Positions 17,601 through 28,927 of a stretch of DNA of 64,000 bases are shown here, in pieces (position 1 is the first letter of the stretch; the number at the start of each line of letters is the position of its first letter). The stretch covers positions 1 to 64,000 of the forward strand of contig NZ_JACVZE010000001.1 of NCBI RefSeq assembly GCF_015461805.1. The letters run 5' to 3'. Under the pieces are notes generated by a model. That model was not told where the DNA came from and ran no database searches. It saw nothing but the letters and a program-made list of their open reading frames with translations. The translations under genes were made by a program, and so were the position numbers. The DNA comes from Pseudomonas pisciculturae (GTDB lineage Bacteria; Pseudomonadota; Gammaproteobacteria; Pseudomonadales; Pseudomonadaceae).

Positions 17601-18890
17601 ATGACTGCCACCTTCTCTCCACAGGCGCAGCGTTTTTCCCGCTCCGACTACAAAACCCTGGGCCTGGCCGCCTTGGGTGGCGCGTTGGAAATCTACGACT
17701 TCATCATTTTCGTGTTCTTTGCGCTGACCCTCAGCCAATTGTTCTTCCCCCCGGAAATGCCTGAATGGCTGCGCCTGCTGCAAAGCTTTGGCATCTTCGT
17801 CACCGGCTATCTGGCACGCCCGCTGGGCGGCATCCTCATGGCGCACTTCGCCGATCACCTGGGGCGCAAGCGCGTATTCAGCCTGAGCATCCTGATGATG
17901 GCATTGCCCTGCCTGCTGATCGGCATCATGCCGACCTACGCGCAAATCGGTTATTTCGCACCGCTGATCCTGCTGGTGCTGCGGGTGCTTCAAGGCGCGG
18001 CCGTGGGGGGCGAGGTGCCTAGCGCGTGGACCTTTGTCGCCGAACACGCACCGACGAATCATCGCGGCTACGCCTTGGGGTTCCTGCAGGCGGGCCTGAC
18101 CTTTGGCTACCTGCTCGGCGCACTCACCGCGACCTTGCTGGCGCAGGTTTTTACCCCGGCCGAGATCCTCGACTACGCCTGGCGTTTCCCCTTCCTATTG
18201 GGTGGGGTCTTCGGTGTGATCGGTGTTTGGCTGCGCCGCTGGCTCAGCGAAACCCCAGTGTTCCTCGAAATGCAGGCCCGCCGCCAGGCTGGCGCTGAGC
18301 TGCCCCTACGCACCGTATTGCGTGACCATCGGGCGGTGTTGCTACCGGCGATGATCCTCACGTGCGTACTCACGTCGGCCGTGGTGGTCCTCGTCGTTAT
18401 CACCCCGACGATGATGCAAAAAACCTTTGGCATGACCCCTAGCCACACCTTTGCGTTGAGTGCGCTGGGCATCGTCTTCTTGAACATCGGCTGTGTGCTG
18501 GCCGGCCTGTTGGTAGACCGCATCGGCGCTTGGCGCGCGGTGTTGGTCTACAGCCTGCTGCTGCCGGTGGGGATTGCGCTGCTGTATGCCAGTTTGATCA
18601 ACGGCGGTATCTGGCTGGGCGCGGCGTACGCCGTGGCGGGCCTGAGTTGCGGCGTGGTCGGTGCGGTACCGTCGGTGATGGTCGGTTTGTTTCCGGCCCA
18701 GGTACGGGTGTCGGGGATTTCGTTTACCTACAACATTGCCTACGCGTTGTGGGCGAGTACGACGCCGTTGATGCTGATTGCGTTGATGCCAACGAGCCCG
18801 TGGATTTGCGTGGGCTATTGCGTGGTGATGGGTGCGGTGGGGGTGGTGAGTGTGGCGCTGTTTGGCAAGCGCCACACCTTGGCGACCTGA
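17601..18890 (+). CDS. MFS transporter, metabolite:H+ symporter (MHS) family
   Basis: A 429-residue major facilitator permease with about twelve transmembrane helices. Signatures are GALEIYDFIIF in helix 1, ARPLGGILMAHFADHLGRKR in the loop 2-3 motif (about residues 72-91), and the GGEVPSAWTFVAEH motif typical of the MHS group that carries dicarboxylates, proline/betaine or shikimate. The substrate is not determined. It diverges from the AtoE-type gene across 184 bp and ends three bases from the stop of the convergent gntP-type gene. Confidence 0.85.
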   Translation: MTATFSPQAQRFSRSDYKTLGLAALGGALEIYDFIIFVFFALTLSQLFFPPEMPEWLRLLQSFGIFVTGYLARPLGGILMAHFADHLGRKRVFSLSILMMALPCLLIGIMPTYAQIGYFAPLILLVLRVLQGAAVGGEVPSAWTFVAEHAPTNHRGYALGFLQAGLTFGYLLGALTATLLAQVFTPAEILDYAWRFPFLLGGVFGVIGVWLRRWLSETPVFLEMQARRQAGAELPLRTVLRDHRAVLLPAMILTCVLTSAVVVLVVITPTMMQKTFGMTPSHTFALSALGIVFLNIGCVLAGLLVDRIGAWRAVLVYSLLLPVGIALLYASLINGGIWLGAAYAVAGLSCGVVGAVPSVMVGLFPAQVRVSGISFTYNIAYALWASTTPLMLIALMPTSPWICVGYCVVMGAVGVVSVALFGKRHTLAT

Positions 18891-18893
18891 GCG

Positions 18894-20264
18894 TCAGGTC
18901 AGGAAGTGCCAGAGCAACAGCGTACCTACCAGCCCGACCACCGACACAATCGTCTGCAACACCGACCACACCCAGATCGTCTGCTTCAACTGCAAGCCAA
19001 AGTACTCGCGCACCATCCAGAACCCGGCGTCGTTGACGTGGCAGAAGAACACTGAGCCGGCGCCAATCGCCAACGCTACCAACGAGCTTTGTGTCGCCGC
19101 CAACCCCGCCATCATCGGCGCCAGGATGCCGGCCGTCGTGGTGGTGGCAACGGTCGCCGAGCCGGTGGCCTGGCGCAATGCCACGGCGATCAACCACGCG
19201 AGTAGCAGGTATGGCATGTGGGCGCCTTCGGCGACCTTGCTGATGGTCTGGCTGACGCCGGCGTCCAGCAGGGTTTGCTTGAGGCCGCCGCCGGCGCCGA
19301 TGGTCAGCAGTAACACGGCGATGGGGGCGAGGGCTTTGCGCAGGGTGTTACCGACTTCAGCTCGCGGCATGCCGGCGGCCCAGCCCAGGCAGATCACGGC
19401 GGCGATCACGGCCAAACCGAGGGCGATCAGCGGTTCACCCATGAATTTCAGGGTCAGGCCGATGGTGCTCTCTGCCGGCAGCGCGACTTTGGCCAAGGTG
19501 CTGCCTAGCATCAAAATCACCGGCAACAAAATGATCAGCAATGACACCGCAAAGCTCGGCTGGCGCGGTGCCTTGGGCGGTGCGCTGAAGAGCGCGCCGA
19601 TATCCGCCGGCTCATCCACGTGCAGGCGCTTGGACAGCCAGTTGCCGTAGATCGGGCCCGCGAGGATCACCGCCGGCACCGCCAGGCAAAACCCCAGCAA
19701 CATGGTCAGCCCCAGGTCGGCGTGCAGCGCGCCCACCGCAATCAGCGGCCCCGGATGCGGTGGCATCAGGGCGTGTAAGGTGGTCATGCCCGCGAGCGCC
19801 GGAATAGCGATTTTCAGCAGCGGCTGGTTCGAACGTTTGGCCATCACGAAGATGATCGGCACCATCATCACCAGGCCTACCTCGAAGAACAGCGGCAAGC
19901 CGATCACCATCGCGACCAGCGCCATCACCCAGGGCAGAGACTTGCCCTTGCCCAGCCCGAGCAGGGTGGTGGCAATTCGGTCTGCCGCGCCGGACTCAGC
20001 CATCAGCGCGCCCAGCATCGAACCCAAGGCAATGATGATCCCGGCTTCGCCAAGAATCGCCCCGGCACCCTTGCTGAACGCCTTGGCCACTTCTTCCGGT
20101 GGCAACCCGGCGCCGACCCCGGCGATGAAGGTGCCGATCAGGATCGACAGGAAGGGCGGTAGCTTGGTGGCGCTGATCAGCACAATGATGCTGGCGATGG
20201 CCAGCAGCACGCAAAACATCAGGCGGGTGTCGTGAACCATCCACGCGGCAGTCGATAACTCCAA
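18894..20264 (-). CDS. gntP: GntP-family gluconate/organic acid permease
   Basis: A 456-residue gluconate:H+ symporter-family permease with many hydrophobic helices. Family motifs include GTFIAGVGAGLPPEEV near the N-terminus, HALMPPHPGPLIAVGAL in the middle and RQATGSATVATTTTAGI near the C-terminus. Translation begins with TTG at 20264, supported by AAGGAG seven bases upstream. No gluconate kinase or GntR regulator lies nearby, so gluconate is the family default, not proven. Confidence 0.85.
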   Translation of the reverse strand: MELSTAAWMVHDTRLMFCVLLAIASIIVLISATKLPPFLSILIGTFIAGVGAGLPPEEVAKAFSKGAGAILGEAGIIIALGSMLGALMAESGAADRIATTLLGLGKGKSLPWVMALVAMVIGLPLFFEVGLVMMVPIIFVMAKRSNQPLLKIAIPALAGMTTLHALMPPHPGPLIAVGALHADLGLTMLLGFCLAVPAVILAGPIYGNWLSKRLHVDEPADIGALFSAPPKAPRQPSFAVSLLIILLPVILMLGSTLAKVALPAESTIGLTLKFMGEPLIALGLAVIAAVICLGWAAGMPRAEVGNTLRKALAPIAVLLLTIGAGGGLKQTLLDAGVSQTISKVAEGAHMPYLLLAWLIAVALRQATGSATVATTTTAGILAPMMAGLAATQSSLVALAIGAGSVFFCHVNDAGFWMVREYFGLQLKQTIWVWSVLQTIVSVVGLVGTLLLWHFLT

Positions 20265-20425
20265 AACGGGACTCCTTATCGAACAGATTGAGAAATTGTT
20301 ACTTTTTGTTTCTGTCCGAAAAGCATACCTGATGCCGCGCTGGCCAAGTGCTGGTGTACTGTTTTGGTGCGATCAGTGGTAGTCGTCGTCAACGCCCGCT
20401 GTAGAGCCATTGCTGTCGTATTTGT

Positions 20426-20440
20426 AATTTTCCCTCCACC
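20426..20440 (+). promoter_or_regulatory. Candidate CzcR-type operator upstream of czcC
   Basis: AATTTTCCCTCCACC lies 65-79 bp before the czcC ATG. It matches 11 of 15 bases with AATTTTCCTACATCC at the equivalent distance before czcR, both in the sense orientation of the gene they precede. The role is inferred. Confidence 0.35.
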
Positions 20441-20504
20441 GCCCTGATAAGTCGCGAGCGCTACATTGCTGCAGCTTTGACTTCATGGGCGTGGAACTCT
20501 CGTT

Positions 20505-21725
20505 ATGGCAATTTCCGTTAAAAACCTCTTGGGGGCGACGCTGTTGTGGGCGACCGCAAGTGCCGTCTCGGCACAAACCCTTAACTTCGATTCCGCCCTG
20601 CAAAGCGCATTTGCCAACAACCCCGATTTGGCGGCTGCCCGGTGGGAAATCGATATCGCCGAGGGCGGTCGCCAACAGGCCGGTTTGATCCCCAACCCGG
20701 TTGCTTCCTGGGATGCCGAAGACACCCGCCGCGATACCCGTACTACCACGATCAAACTCAGTCAGACGCTTGAACTGGGCGGCAAACGGGGGGCGCGTAT
20801 CGACGTCGCCACACGCGCTCAGGAGGCGGCCGCGCTGACTCTGGAACAGCGCCGCAACGGTCTGCGCGCCGATGTGATCGACCGTTACTATGCGGCCCTG
20901 CGTGCCCAAGAGCGCCTCGATCTGGCGCAACGCTCTCTAACGTTGGCCGAGCGCGGCCTGATCGTCGCCAACGGTCGGGTTAGCGCAGGTAAATCATCGC
21001 CCGTGGAGGCCACTCGCGCTCAGGTGCAGCTTTCGGAAATACGGCTGGAGTTGAATCGCGCGCAGATTGGCCTTACCGATGCCTACCGTCGCCTGGCCAC
21101 CAGTACCGGTAGCGCCACGCCGGACTTCCAGGCAGTTGCCGCACAAAGCCAATCGGCTCCACCCCTGCCATCAGCGACACAGTTACTGGCGCGCCTTGAG
21201 CAAACGGCCGAGTTGCGCCTGGCCGAACTGCAAATCCTGCAAAGCGAGGCCAGCGCGGGGTTGGAGAAAGCCCAGCGGGTTCCCGATCTCGATGTGTCTA
21301 TCGGCAGCCAATACGACGCCAGTGCACGCGAGCGCGTGAACGTGTTGGGGGTATCGATGCCTATCCCGTTGTTCAACCGCAATCAGGGCAACGTACTCGC
21401 CGCTAGCCGTCGCGCGGACCAGGCTCGCGACCTGCGCAACGCCGTCGAGCTGCGCCTGCGCACTGAAACCCGGCAGGCTTTGGACCTGTGGCAAACCGCC
21501 AATACCGAAGTGCGCGGGTTCAACGAGCAGATTTTGCCCGCCGCACAAAACGCGGTGGACAGCGCCACCCGTGGCTTCGAGATGGGCAAATTCAACTTCC
21601 TCGAAGTGCTCGACGCCCAGCGCACCCTGATCGCAGCACGTACCCAGTACCTAGCGGCGACCGCCCAGGCCACCGACGCCTGGGTGCGCATCGAACGGAT
21701 CTACGGCGACCTCGCCCGGTTTTGA
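20505..21725 (+). CDS. czcC: CzcC-like outer-membrane channel of a metal efflux pump
   Basis: A 406-residue TolC-family outer-membrane factor. A Sec signal peptide (residues 1-23, ending AVSAQ) precedes long helical repeats such as LEQRRNGLRADVIDRYYAAL that form the periplasmic tunnel. It is the first gene of czcCBA and pairs with the periplasmic adaptor and the RND pump to expel divalent metal ions. The spacing of 18 bp to czcB indicates one operon. Confidence 0.9.
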   Translation: MAISVKNLLGATLLWATASAVSAQTLNFDSALQSAFANNPDLAAARWEIDIAEGGRQQAGLIPNPVASWDAEDTRRDTRTTTIKLSQTLELGGKRGARIDVATRAQEAAALTLEQRRNGLRADVIDRYYAALRAQERLDLAQRSLTLAERGLIVANGRVSAGKSSPVEATRAQVQLSEIRLELNRAQIGLTDAYRRLATSTGSATPDFQAVAAQSQSAPPLPSATQLLARLEQTAELRLAELQILQSEASAGLEKAQRVPDLDVSIGSQYDASARERVNVLGVSMPIPLFNRNQGNVLAASRRADQARDLRNAVELRLRTETRQALDLWQTANTEVRGFNEQILPAAQNAVDSATRGFEMGKFNFLEVLDAQRTLIAARTQYLAATAQATDAWVRIERIYGDLARF

Positions 21726-21743
21726 TTTCTCCAGGAGTGACCG

Positions 21744-22850
21744 ATGAACAAACAATACGGCTTGGCGCTTGCCGTCGCCTTGGGCCTGATGCTGTCCGGT
21801 TTAGCAAAAGCCGACGAAGAAGAAGGTGCCCTCGAACTTACCGAGCAGCAAATCCAGGTGGCCGGTATTCAATTGGCACAGGCCCAGTCACGTTCGCTCA
21901 GCACCCTGTTGACGTTGCCGGCTGAGGTGCGTTTCGACGAAGACCGCACCTCGCACATCGTCCCGCGTACCGCGGGCGTGGTGGAGTCGGTGAAGGTCAA
22001 CCTCGGCCAGTCGGTAAAAAAAGGTGAGCTGTTGGCGGTGATCGCCAGCCAGCAGATTTCCGACCAGCGCAGTGAGCTGGCTGCCAGCGAACGCCGCGTC
22101 GAACTGGCCCGCACCACATTGCAGCGCGAGCGCCAATTGTGGCAGGACAAAATCTCTGCCGAGCAGGATTACCTGCTAGCGCGCCAAACCTTGCAAGAGG
22201 CCGAAATCGCGCGAAACAACGCCCGTCAAAAGATGACCGCACTGAGTGGCAGCGCGGTATTGGCCGGCGGCAACCGCTACGAGCTGCGTGCGCCGTTCGC
22301 CGGTGTGGTGGTGGAAAAACACCTCGGCGTGGGTGAAGTGGTCAGCGAAACCAGCAACGCTTTCACCCTCTCGGACCTGTCCCAGGTGTGGGTGACCTTC
22401 GGTGTGTTTCCCAAGGACTTGAACAAGGTTCGAGTCGGCACACCGGTAAACGTCAGCTCCACCGAAATGGGCAACGAAGTGCTCGGTAACGTCGCCTACG
22501 TCGGCAGCCTGCTGGGTGAGCAGACGCGCACCGCCACTGTGCGTGTGACGGTACCCAACCCTGATGATGCCTGGCGCCCAGGTTTGTTTGTCAGCGTTCA
22601 GTTGGCCACCGAGACCTACACGGCCAAGGTCACCGTGCCCCAGGAAGCGATTCAGACCGTCGAGGACAAGCCTTCGGTGTTCGAGCGCACGGAGCACGGC
22701 TTTGTCACGCGTCACCTTGAATTGGGCATTAGCCAGGACGGCTATGTCGAAGTGCGCAAAGGTCTCGACGCCGGCGCGCAGGTGGCGACGGTTGGCAGCT
22801 TCATCCTCAAGTCCGAGCTGGGCAAAGGCTCGGCCGAGCACGCCCATTGA
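21744..22850 (+). CDS. czcB: CzcB-like membrane-fusion adaptor
   Basis: A 368-residue periplasmic adaptor with an N-terminal signal (residues 1-23, ending GLAKA). The lipoyl halves flank a coiled-coil hairpin (about 105-165), followed by the beta-barrel region containing LSDLSQVWVTFGVFP. It bridges the RND pump and the outer-membrane channel. ATG at 21744 has AGGAG upstream. Confidence 0.92.
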   Translation: MNKQYGLALAVALGLMLSGLAKADEEEGALELTEQQIQVAGIQLAQAQSRSLSTLLTLPAEVRFDEDRTSHIVPRTAGVVESVKVNLGQSVKKGELLAVIASQQISDQRSELAASERRVELARTTLQRERQLWQDKISAEQDYLLARQTLQEAEIARNNARQKMTALSGSAVLAGGNRYELRAPFAGVVVEKHLGVGEVVSETSNAFTLSDLSQVWVTFGVFPKDLNKVRVGTPVNVSSTEMGNEVLGNVAYVGSLLGEQTRTATVRVTVPNPDDAWRPGLFVSVQLATETYTAKVTVPQEAIQTVEDKPSVFERTEHGFVTRHLELGISQDGYVEVRKGLDAGAQVATVGSFILKSELGKGSAEHAH

Positions 22851-25800
22851 TCCTGCGAGTGATTCCCCATGTTTGAGCGCCTTATCCAATTCGCCATCGA
22901 GCAGCGCATCATCGTGCTGCTGGCGGTGCTGTTGATGGCTGCAATCGGCATCGCCAGCTATCAGAAACTGCCTATCGATGCGGTGCCCGACATCACCAAT
23001 GTGCAGGTACAGATCAACTCGGCAGCGGCCGGTTTTTCGCCGCTGGAAACCGAGCAGCGCATCACCTTTCCCATCGAAACCGCAATGGCCGGGCTGCCGG
23101 GGCTGCAGCAGACCCGATCGTTGTCACGCTCCGGGTTGTCCCAGGTGACGGTGATCTTCAAGGACGGCACCGACCTGTTCTTCGCCCGCCAATTGGTTAA
23201 CGAACGCCTGCAAGGCGCCCGTGAACAATTACCCGCCGGTATCGAAACCGCGATGGGACCGATCTCCACCGGCCTTGGGGAAATTTTCTTGTGGGTCGTC
23301 GAGGCCGAAGACGGCGCGCTCAAGGAGGACGGCACGCCCTACACGCCCACCGACCTGCGTGTGATTCAGGACTGGATCATCAAGCCGCAGCTACGCAACG
23401 TGCCGGGCGTGGCCGAAATCAACACCATCGGCGGCTTTGCCAAGGAATACCAGATAGCCCCAGACCCCAAGCGTCTTGCGGCCTACAAGCTGACGTTGAA
23501 TGACTTGGTCACGGCGCTGGAGCGTAACAATGCCAACGTGGGTGCCGGTTATATCGAGCGCAGTGGTGAACAGTTGCTGATCCGCGCACCGGGGCAGGTG
23601 GCGTCTATCGACGACATCGCCAATATTGTCATCACCACCTCGGACGGTACGCCGATCCGTGTTCGCAATGTTGCCCAGGTCGAGATCGGGCGTGAGTTGC
23701 GTACCGGCGCGGCCACGGAAAACGGCCGTGAAGTGGTGCTGGGGACCGTCTTCATGTTGATCGGTGAAAACAGCCGCAGCGTGTCTCAGGCCGTGGCGAA
23801 AAAACTTGAGGAGATCAACCGCACGCTGCCCATGGGCGTGGTGGCGGTCACGGTTTACGACCGCACCAATCTGGTTGAAAAAGCCATCGCCACCGTCAAG
23901 AAAAACCTCTTTGAAGGCGCATTGCTGGTGGTCGCGGTGCTGTTCCTGTTCCTTGGCAATATCCGCGCGGCATTGATCACGGCGATGGTGATTCCGCTGG
24001 CGATGCTGTTCACCTTTACCGGCATGTTCACCAATAAGGTCAGCGCCAACCTGATGAGTCTGGGCGCGCTGGACTTCGGCATTATCGTTGACGGCGCCGT
24101 GGTGATCGTCGAGAACGCTATTCGCCGCCTGGCCCATGCGCAACAGCGTCACGGTCGATTGTTAACCCGCAGCGAGCGCTTGCACGAAGTGTTCTCGGCC
24201 GCCAAGGAGGCACGACGGGCGCTGATTTTCGGGCAACTGATCATCATGGTGGTGTACCTGCCGATCTTCGCCCTCACCGGGGTCGCCGGGAAGATGTTCC
24301 ACCCGATGGCGTTCACCGTGGTGATTGCCTTGCTCGGGGCGATGATCTTGTCGGTCACCTTTGTGCCGGCGGCCATTGCGCTGTTTGTGACCGGCAGGGT
24401 CAAGGAGGAAGAAAACCTGGTGATGCGCACGGCACGTCGGGCCTATGCGCCGGTGCTGGATTGGGTGATGGCGCGGCGAGCGCTAGTGTTTGGGCTGGCA
24501 CTCTTGACCATCCTCGGCTCGGGTGTGGTCGCCAGCCGCATGGGCAGCGAATTTATCCCGAGCCTGAGTGAAGGTGACTTCGCTCAGCAGGCGTTACGCG
24601 TACCCGGCACCAGCCTGACGCAATCGGTGCAGATGCAGCAGCAGTTGGAAAAAACCTTGATGGCCCAGGTGCCGGAAATCCAACGGGTGTTCGCCCGTAC
24701 TGGCACCGCGGAGATTGCGTCCGACCCCATGCCGCCCAATATCTCCGACAGCTACGTGATGCTCAAACCGACGGGCCAATGGCCTGATCCGAACAAATCT
24801 CGTGAGACGTTGATCGCCGATATCCAGCGCGTCAGTGCGATTGTGCCGGGCAGCGCGTACGAGCTGTCGCAACCGATCCAGCTGCGCTTCAATGAGCTGA
24901 TTTCCGGGGTGCGCAGCGATGTGGCGGTGAAGGTGTTCGGCGATGACATGGCGGTGCTCAACACGACTGCCGGGGAGATCGCCGAGACCCTTAAAAAGCT
25001 CAACGGCGCGTCGGAAGTGAAGGTGGAGCAGACTTCCGGCCTGCCGGTGCTGACCATCAATATCGATCGCGACAAGGCCGCACGCTTTGGGCTGAATGTG
25101 GGCGATGTGCAGGACACCATTGCCGTCGCGGTGGGGGGGCGCCAGGCGGGCACGTTGTATGAAGGCGACCGGCGTTTCGATATGGTCGTGCGTTTGTCTG
25201 ACGCATTGCGTACCGATATCGAAGGGCTGTCGCGTCTTTTGATCCCGGTGCCGGGTAACGCGTCCGACCAGTTGGGCTTTATCGCCTTGTCGCAAGTAGC
25301 CAGCCTCGACTTGGTGCTCGGCCCGAACCAGATCAGCCGCGAAAACGGCAAGCGCTTGGTGATCGTCAGCGCCAACGTGCGTGGGCGTGACATCGGCTCG
25401 TTCGTGGAGGAGGCCGAGGCCGCCATCATCGCCCAGGTGAACGTGCCGGCCGGTTACTGGACCACCTGGGGTGGCCAGTTCGAGCAGTTGAAGGAAGCCT
25501 CCGAGCGCCTGCGCATCGTGGTGCCGGTGGCATTGCTGCTGGTGTTCGGGCTGTTGTTCATGATGTTCAACAACCTCAAGGATGGGCTGCTGGTGTTTAC
25601 CGGGATTCCATTCGCGTTGACCGGTGGGATCATGGCGCTGTGGTTGCGGGATATTCCACTGTCGATCTCGGCGGGGGTTGGGTTTATTGCCTTGTCCGGC
25701 GTGGCGGTGCTCAACGGGCTGGTGATGATCGCCTTTATCCGCAACCTGCGCGAAGAAGGGCGTTCTTTGGCGCAAGCGATCAACGAAGGCGCACTGACGC

Positions 25801-25920
25801 GACTGCGTCCGGTGCTGATGACGGCACTGGTGGCCTCCCTGGGGTTCATCCCCATGGCGCTCGCCACCGGCACTGGCGCCGAGGTACAACGGCCGTTGGC
25901 GACAGTGGTGATCGGCGGGA

Positions 25921-27362
<1,442 letters not shown>

Positions 27363-27366
<4 letters not shown>

Positions 27367-28037
27367 GGGCGGGCCTCCAGCACATAACCCACGCCGCGAA
27401 TGGTGTGGATCAACTTGACCTCGCTCTGGTCATCCACCTTGGCCCGTAGGCGGCTTATGGAGACTTCCACCACATTGGTGTCGCAATCGAAATTCATGTC
27501 CCACACCAGGGAAATGATTTGCGTGCGGGTCATCACATCACCGGTTTGGCGCATCAACACCAGGAGCAGGGCGAATTCCTTGGTGGTCAGGTCGATACGC
27601 CGGCTGCCGCGATAGGCGCGATGGCGGCGCGGGTCGAGCTCCAGGTCCGAGACACGGAACACCTCCGGTTGCGGGATATGCTCGCTGCGTCGCAACAGGG
27701 TGCGCACCCTTGCGAGCAATTCGGGAAACTCGAAAGGTTTGACCAAGTAATCGTCGGCGCCCATGTCCAAGCCCTTGATCTTGTCGTCCAGTCGGCCGCG
27801 TGCCGTGAGCATCATCACCCGCTGGGTGCCGTTGCGGCGCAAGTGCTCCAGTACCTCCCAGCCATCTTTGCCGGGCAGGTTGACGTCGAGGATCACCAAC
27901 TCATAGGCGTGTTGCATGGACAGGTGCAGGCCGTCGATGCCGTTGGCGGCACAGTCGACCACGTAGCCGCTTTCACTGAGGCCTTGTTGCAGGTAGGCGG
28001 CGGTTTTTTGCTCGTCCTCGACCACAAGGATACGCAT
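27363..28037 (-). CDS. czcR: CzcR-like response regulator
   Basis: A 224-residue OmpR-family regulator. The receiver domain has the acidic pair E7/D8, phospho-acceptor D51 (VILDVNLPG) and K in VKPFEFPEL. The C-terminal winged helix contains the family motif SRLRAKVD and ends HTIRGVGYVL. With CzcS it should activate czcCBA and probably its own operon. It is closest in pattern to the CzcR/CopR/IrlR metal regulators. Confidence 0.92.
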
Positions 28038-28098
28038 GGGGATTTACCTTTTTTGAAAAGAAAGGGGGAATCCATTTCCTTATGGAGGCTTGTGAAAG

Positions 28099-28113
28099 GG
28101 ATGTAGGAAAATT
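28099..28113 (-). promoter_or_regulatory. Candidate CzcR-type operator upstream of czcR
   Basis: Read on the minus strand this is AATTTTCCTACATCC, 62-76 bp before the czcR ATG, similar in sequence and distance to the element before czcC. Role inferred. Confidence 0.35.
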
Positions 28114-28171
28114 CTGAGATATGAAGTGGCTTCAGAGTCAACTGCGACCATCGGCCGCAATTAACGCGCGC

Positions 28172-28300
28172 ACAAAAAAAACGCCCCAAGGGGGCGTTAA
28201 AAAATCATCTCTTTCCAAAGGAGCTACACAAAAGCTTCAGAGATGAATGTGCTCGGTGTTGTACGTTAAAGCCAGCGTACAAAGTTCAACGTAACGAGAA
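28172..28300 (-). ncRNA. Candidate small RNA or czcR leader with terminator
   Basis: On the minus strand this region has three consecutive potential hairpins. The first is TTGTACG/CGTACAA (28259-28265 with 28276-28282), the second TCATCTCT/AGAGATGA (28205-28212 with 28239-28246), and the third is AACGCCCC/GGGGCGTT (28180-28198) followed by eight T residues, a clear Rho-independent terminator. No protein-coding frame accounts for it. It could be a free small RNA or a regulated leader upstream of czcR. The terminator is well supported; the 5' end is a guess. Confidence 0.5.
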
Positions 28301-28412
28301 GCTGAGGCCCAGATTACGGTTTTGATAAATAACTAGTTGTGAACAGGTGTTAGTTAAACGCGATTGAATGTAATGACTCAACGCACCGCCATGCCCTGGT
28401 CGCCTAACAAAT

Positions 28413-28438
28413 ACGTAATGTTCTGGTGAACATTGCGT
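28413..28438. promoter_or_regulatory. Interrupted palindrome upstream of the DUF2790 gene
   Basis: AATGTTC-TGGT-GAACATT (28417-28434) extends outward as ACG...CGT. It lies about 52 bp before the DUF2790 ATG and could be an operator or a transcript hairpin. There is no T-run, so it is not an obvious terminator. Confidence 0.45.
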
Positions 28439-28489
28439 CAGGGTTGGTTGGTTAATCTCGGTACTGATCTTTCAGTCGAGGAAACGGCG

Positions 28490-28822
28490 ATGAACTTTTA
28501 TAAACTGACCCTGGGTGTATTAGCAGCAGTCCTGTCATTCGATGCATTGGCCGAACGCGGTGGGGACCGCACGTTTGCGCTGATGATGGAGCGTAATCAA
28601 CAAGCGATGGTTGTGTATGCCGAAAAGAACGGAAAACCGGCACCCGAAGTCCAGGTGTTTCGCTACGGTATGAAGCTGGACATTGCCAAGGTGGTCAACG
28701 TCACCCCACCGATTCGCTCATGCAATCCGGTGCCGTCGCGCATGACCTATGAAGACTCCAGCGGCAAGCTCAATACCTTGGAGTATCAGGTGATGGGCGT
28801 CTGCCGAAGCAAGGAGGGTTAA
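28490..28822 (+). CDS. DUF2790 family small periplasmic protein
   Basis: A 110-residue protein with a Sec signal peptide (MNFYKLTLGVLAAVLSFDALA, cleaved near residue 22). The C-terminal half has the DUF2790 pattern YGMKLDIAKVVNVTPP, then C-x-VPSRMTYEDS and EYQVMGVC with two conserved cysteines. DUF2790 proteins are abundant in Pseudomonas, and several are metal-induced by my recollection; the position next to a czc locus fits that, but function is unknown. ATG at 28490 has GAGGAA upstream. Confidence 0.8.
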   Translation: MNFYKLTLGVLAAVLSFDALAERGGDRTFALMMERNQQAMVVYAEKNGKPAPEVQVFRYGMKLDIAKVVNVTPPIRSCNPVPSRMTYEDSSGKLNTLEYQVMGVCRSKEG

Positions 28823-28914
28823 TGGATCCAAAAAAAGAGTTGGGTGCAGCGCTAAAGTCCTCTTCAGAAAACGCTCGCAGGGCCGATGCAGGTCAGATCA
28901 TTCTCTCCAATTGA
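28822..28914 (+). CDS. Candidate 30-residue small protein coupled to DUF2790 gene
   Basis: The frame begins at an ATG that shares its A with the preceding TAA stop (TAATG) and has an excellent Shine-Dalgarno, AAGGAGG (28811-28817), inside the end of the upstream gene. It encodes [20 protein letters not shown] plus ten more residues and stops 13 bp before the chemoreceptor ATG. It is charged, soluble and matches nothing I know. The evidence is the ribosome binding site and the stop/start overlap only. Confidence 0.4.
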   Translation: MDPKKELGAALKSSSENARRADAGQIILSN

Positions 28915-28927
28915 CCATCGGTGCCCA

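Larger units (their letters stand above)
28038..28489. other. 452-bp non-coding region between czcR and the DUF2790 gene
   Basis: The stretch is AT-richer than its neighbours. It holds the candidate CzcR operator, the hairpin/terminator series and, at its right, an interrupted palindrome. No credible protein-coding frame was found in it. Confidence 0.7.
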
